The notes under the pieces were generated by a model that was given only the letters and a program-made list of their open reading frames with translations, was not told where the DNA came from and did not search any database. 64,000 nucleotides of DNA from Archilochus colubris (lineage: Eukaryota; Chordata; Aves; Apodiformes; Trochilidae), in NCBI GenBank assembly GCA_023079485.1, contig CM041115.1, positions 43,021,805-43,085,804 of the forward strand. Reading direction: 5' to 3'. Position numbers and translations under genes: made by a program. The stretch's first letter is position 1. Each line of letters starts with the position of its first letter. Shown here piece by piece: positions 63,180-64,000 of the stretch.

Positions 63180-63776
63180 TCAGTGAAGTGCCAGTGCTTG
63201 GACTGGGGATGCATCCAGGTTGTTCAGGCTGTCTTTCTGTTGGAAGATAGTGTTGGTGATGATAAGCTGCTGCTCAGCACAAAACTCTAGCAGGAGACAT
63301 CCATTGTCATTACAGTTCCCAACACCATCCATGTCTAGTTCTCCTTTCCAGGCTTTATAGTTCTTTCCTATTCTTGCACTGAAGTCACCAACCACCACCA
63401 AGGACTATGATCTTATCACCTGCAGGAACCTTTTGGGTGAGATGGCGCAGGTCGGTGTAGAATTTGACTTTTTCTGCATGGTCACCTTGGAGGGTTGGGA
63501 CATAAATACTGAAGAGAACCACGTGTTGGTTGTTGTGTAGTGGGAGGTGTAAGGAAATAATGCAATCGGAATGACCCATCAGCAAATTATCATGTTTGGA
63601 GGCAATAGAGTTTTTAACCATGAATCCAACTCCTGAGAGCTGTCTTTTGGTTTGGGGTTTGCCTGACCAATAAAGTGTGTAGGCAGCACCATGTTCTTCA
63701 AGACTGCCTTGCTCATGAAGACAAACTTCACTGAGAACAGCAATGTCAGTGTTAAGTTGTGACAGTTTGTGGGCAA
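63180..63776 (-). pseudogene. RTE-like LINE endonuclease, broken
   Basis: APE-type endonuclease in three overlapping frames (63,776-63,579, 63,621-63,385 and 63,401-63,180). DIAVLSEVCLHEQG keeps the catalytic Glu. The G-D-F-N block reads VVVGDFSARIGK, with the expected Asn as Ser. Farther downstream TDYVLVC (near 63,173) keeps the D-Y pair. The terminal S/T-D-H block reads VTDQCLVQCKLT (about 63,110), so the catalytic His is Gln. Together these show an inactive enzyme. Confidence 0.8.
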
Positions 63777-63828
63777 TCAGAGCAGAACGACAGTCAAAGA
63801 ATGTTTATCAATATGGTGATAGGTGCTT

Positions 63829-63865
63829 TAAATATATAAATATAAGCATATACATATATATAAAA
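63829..63865. repeat. TATA-type microsatellite within the LINE
   Basis: AATATATAAATATAAGCATATACATATATATA units inserted between two recognisable parts of the endonuclease N-terminus, so it is later than the LINE. Confidence 0.75.
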
Positions 63866-64000
63866 ACCCGCTGTATCAAGCATGGTTCTGGTGTTCCAAC
63901 ATATGAGTGTCAATCTGAACAGATTAGAGGCAGATGTATGCCTTTGTCTCTTTGTCTTTGTTCGACCACATCAGAAGATGCCCATTGACTGTGGGCAGCC

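Larger units (their letters stand above)
62310..64000 (-). mobile_element. RTE-like LINE (not CR1), endonuclease to RT start, runs off window
   Basis: A minus-strand non-LTR retrotransposon of another clade. In reverse from the right edge: text for L-T-L-I-C-W-N-T-R-T-M near 63,910, then DIAVLSEVCLHEQGSLEEHG, GVGFMVKNSIA, FSIYVPTLQGDHAEKVKFYT, VVVGDFSARIGK, LLLEFCAEQQLIITNTIFQQ and finally LYEVLKAVYGHTHQVQNPLL before the first RT block at about 62,385-62,312. This pattern is what genome annotations often label craniofacial development protein 2-like, which are RTE-type LINE ORFs. The 3' half (RT, 3' end) is missing. Clade assignment is from memory. Confidence 0.75.

Noticed and set aside
1..64000. 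Search for CRISPR arrays, operons, tRNA and rRNA genes, and a novel coding system
   Set aside because: No regularly spaced repeats, no clustered same-strand genes and no recognisable structural RNA. The coding-like signal that can be identified comes from LINE fossils; other open frames lack any supporting signal.

Overview
This is eukaryotic DNA and almost certainly from a bird. It is AT-rich with depleted CpG. It has no operons and no recognisable host exon. It is full of CR1 (chicken repeat 1) LINE fragments, several with the typical 3' tail of short ATTCTATG-type repeats, and of solo LTRs that look like avian endogenous retrovirus LTRs. I found no protein-coding host gene, no rRNA or tRNA gene and no CRISPR array. 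Long open frames outside repeats look like chance frames in AT-rich DNA. The window reads as intergenic or deep intronic.

Layout. 0.6-1.7 kb: minus-strand CR1. 1.7-8.1 kb: AT-rich sequence, nothing recognised. 8.1-16.1 kb: two minus-strand solo LTRs of one family (8.1-9.2 and 15.1-16.1 kb), a 2.1 kb plus-strand CR1 reaching its 3' end at 11.99 kb, a small CR1 remnant, and a 419 bp solo LTR with a perfect 6 bp target duplication at 12.3-12.7 kb. 16.1-28 kb: mostly unassigned, with plus-strand CR1 copies at 21.4-22.5 and 25.0-26.0 kb. 28.0-31.2 kb: the most complete CR1, carrying ORF1 (esterase), endonuclease and 3' end but lacking the reverse transcriptase core. 36.6-41.8 kb: minus-strand CR1 copies, one split by a 1,144 bp LTR. 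41.8-49.9 kb: long unassigned stretch. 49.9-50.5 kb: CR1 3' end. 54.0-60.3 kb: nearly continuous nested repeats (a CR1 split by an LTR, two further LTRs, a young CR1 inside one of them, and a CR1 with ORF1 and endonuclease joined to its 3' end). 61.7-64.0 kb: a CR1 endonuclease fragment abutting a minus-strand LINE of a different clade, resembling RTE elements, that runs off the right edge.

Adding the called spans gives about 15.8 kb of CR1 (about 25%), 5.6 kb of LTR (about 9%) and 1.7 kb of RTE-like LINE. That is high for typical bird autosomal DNA. It would suit a CR1-rich lineage or a repeat-rich compartment, which is inference only. All element ORFs seen are broken or truncated, so nothing here looks able to mobilise. 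I see no convincing new biological system. The most useful leads are the RTE-like LINE, the internally deleted CR1 copies, the datable nested insertions, a probable template-switch hairpin and a few candidate conserved noncoding blocks. All family names are from recognition of motifs, not from a database search.
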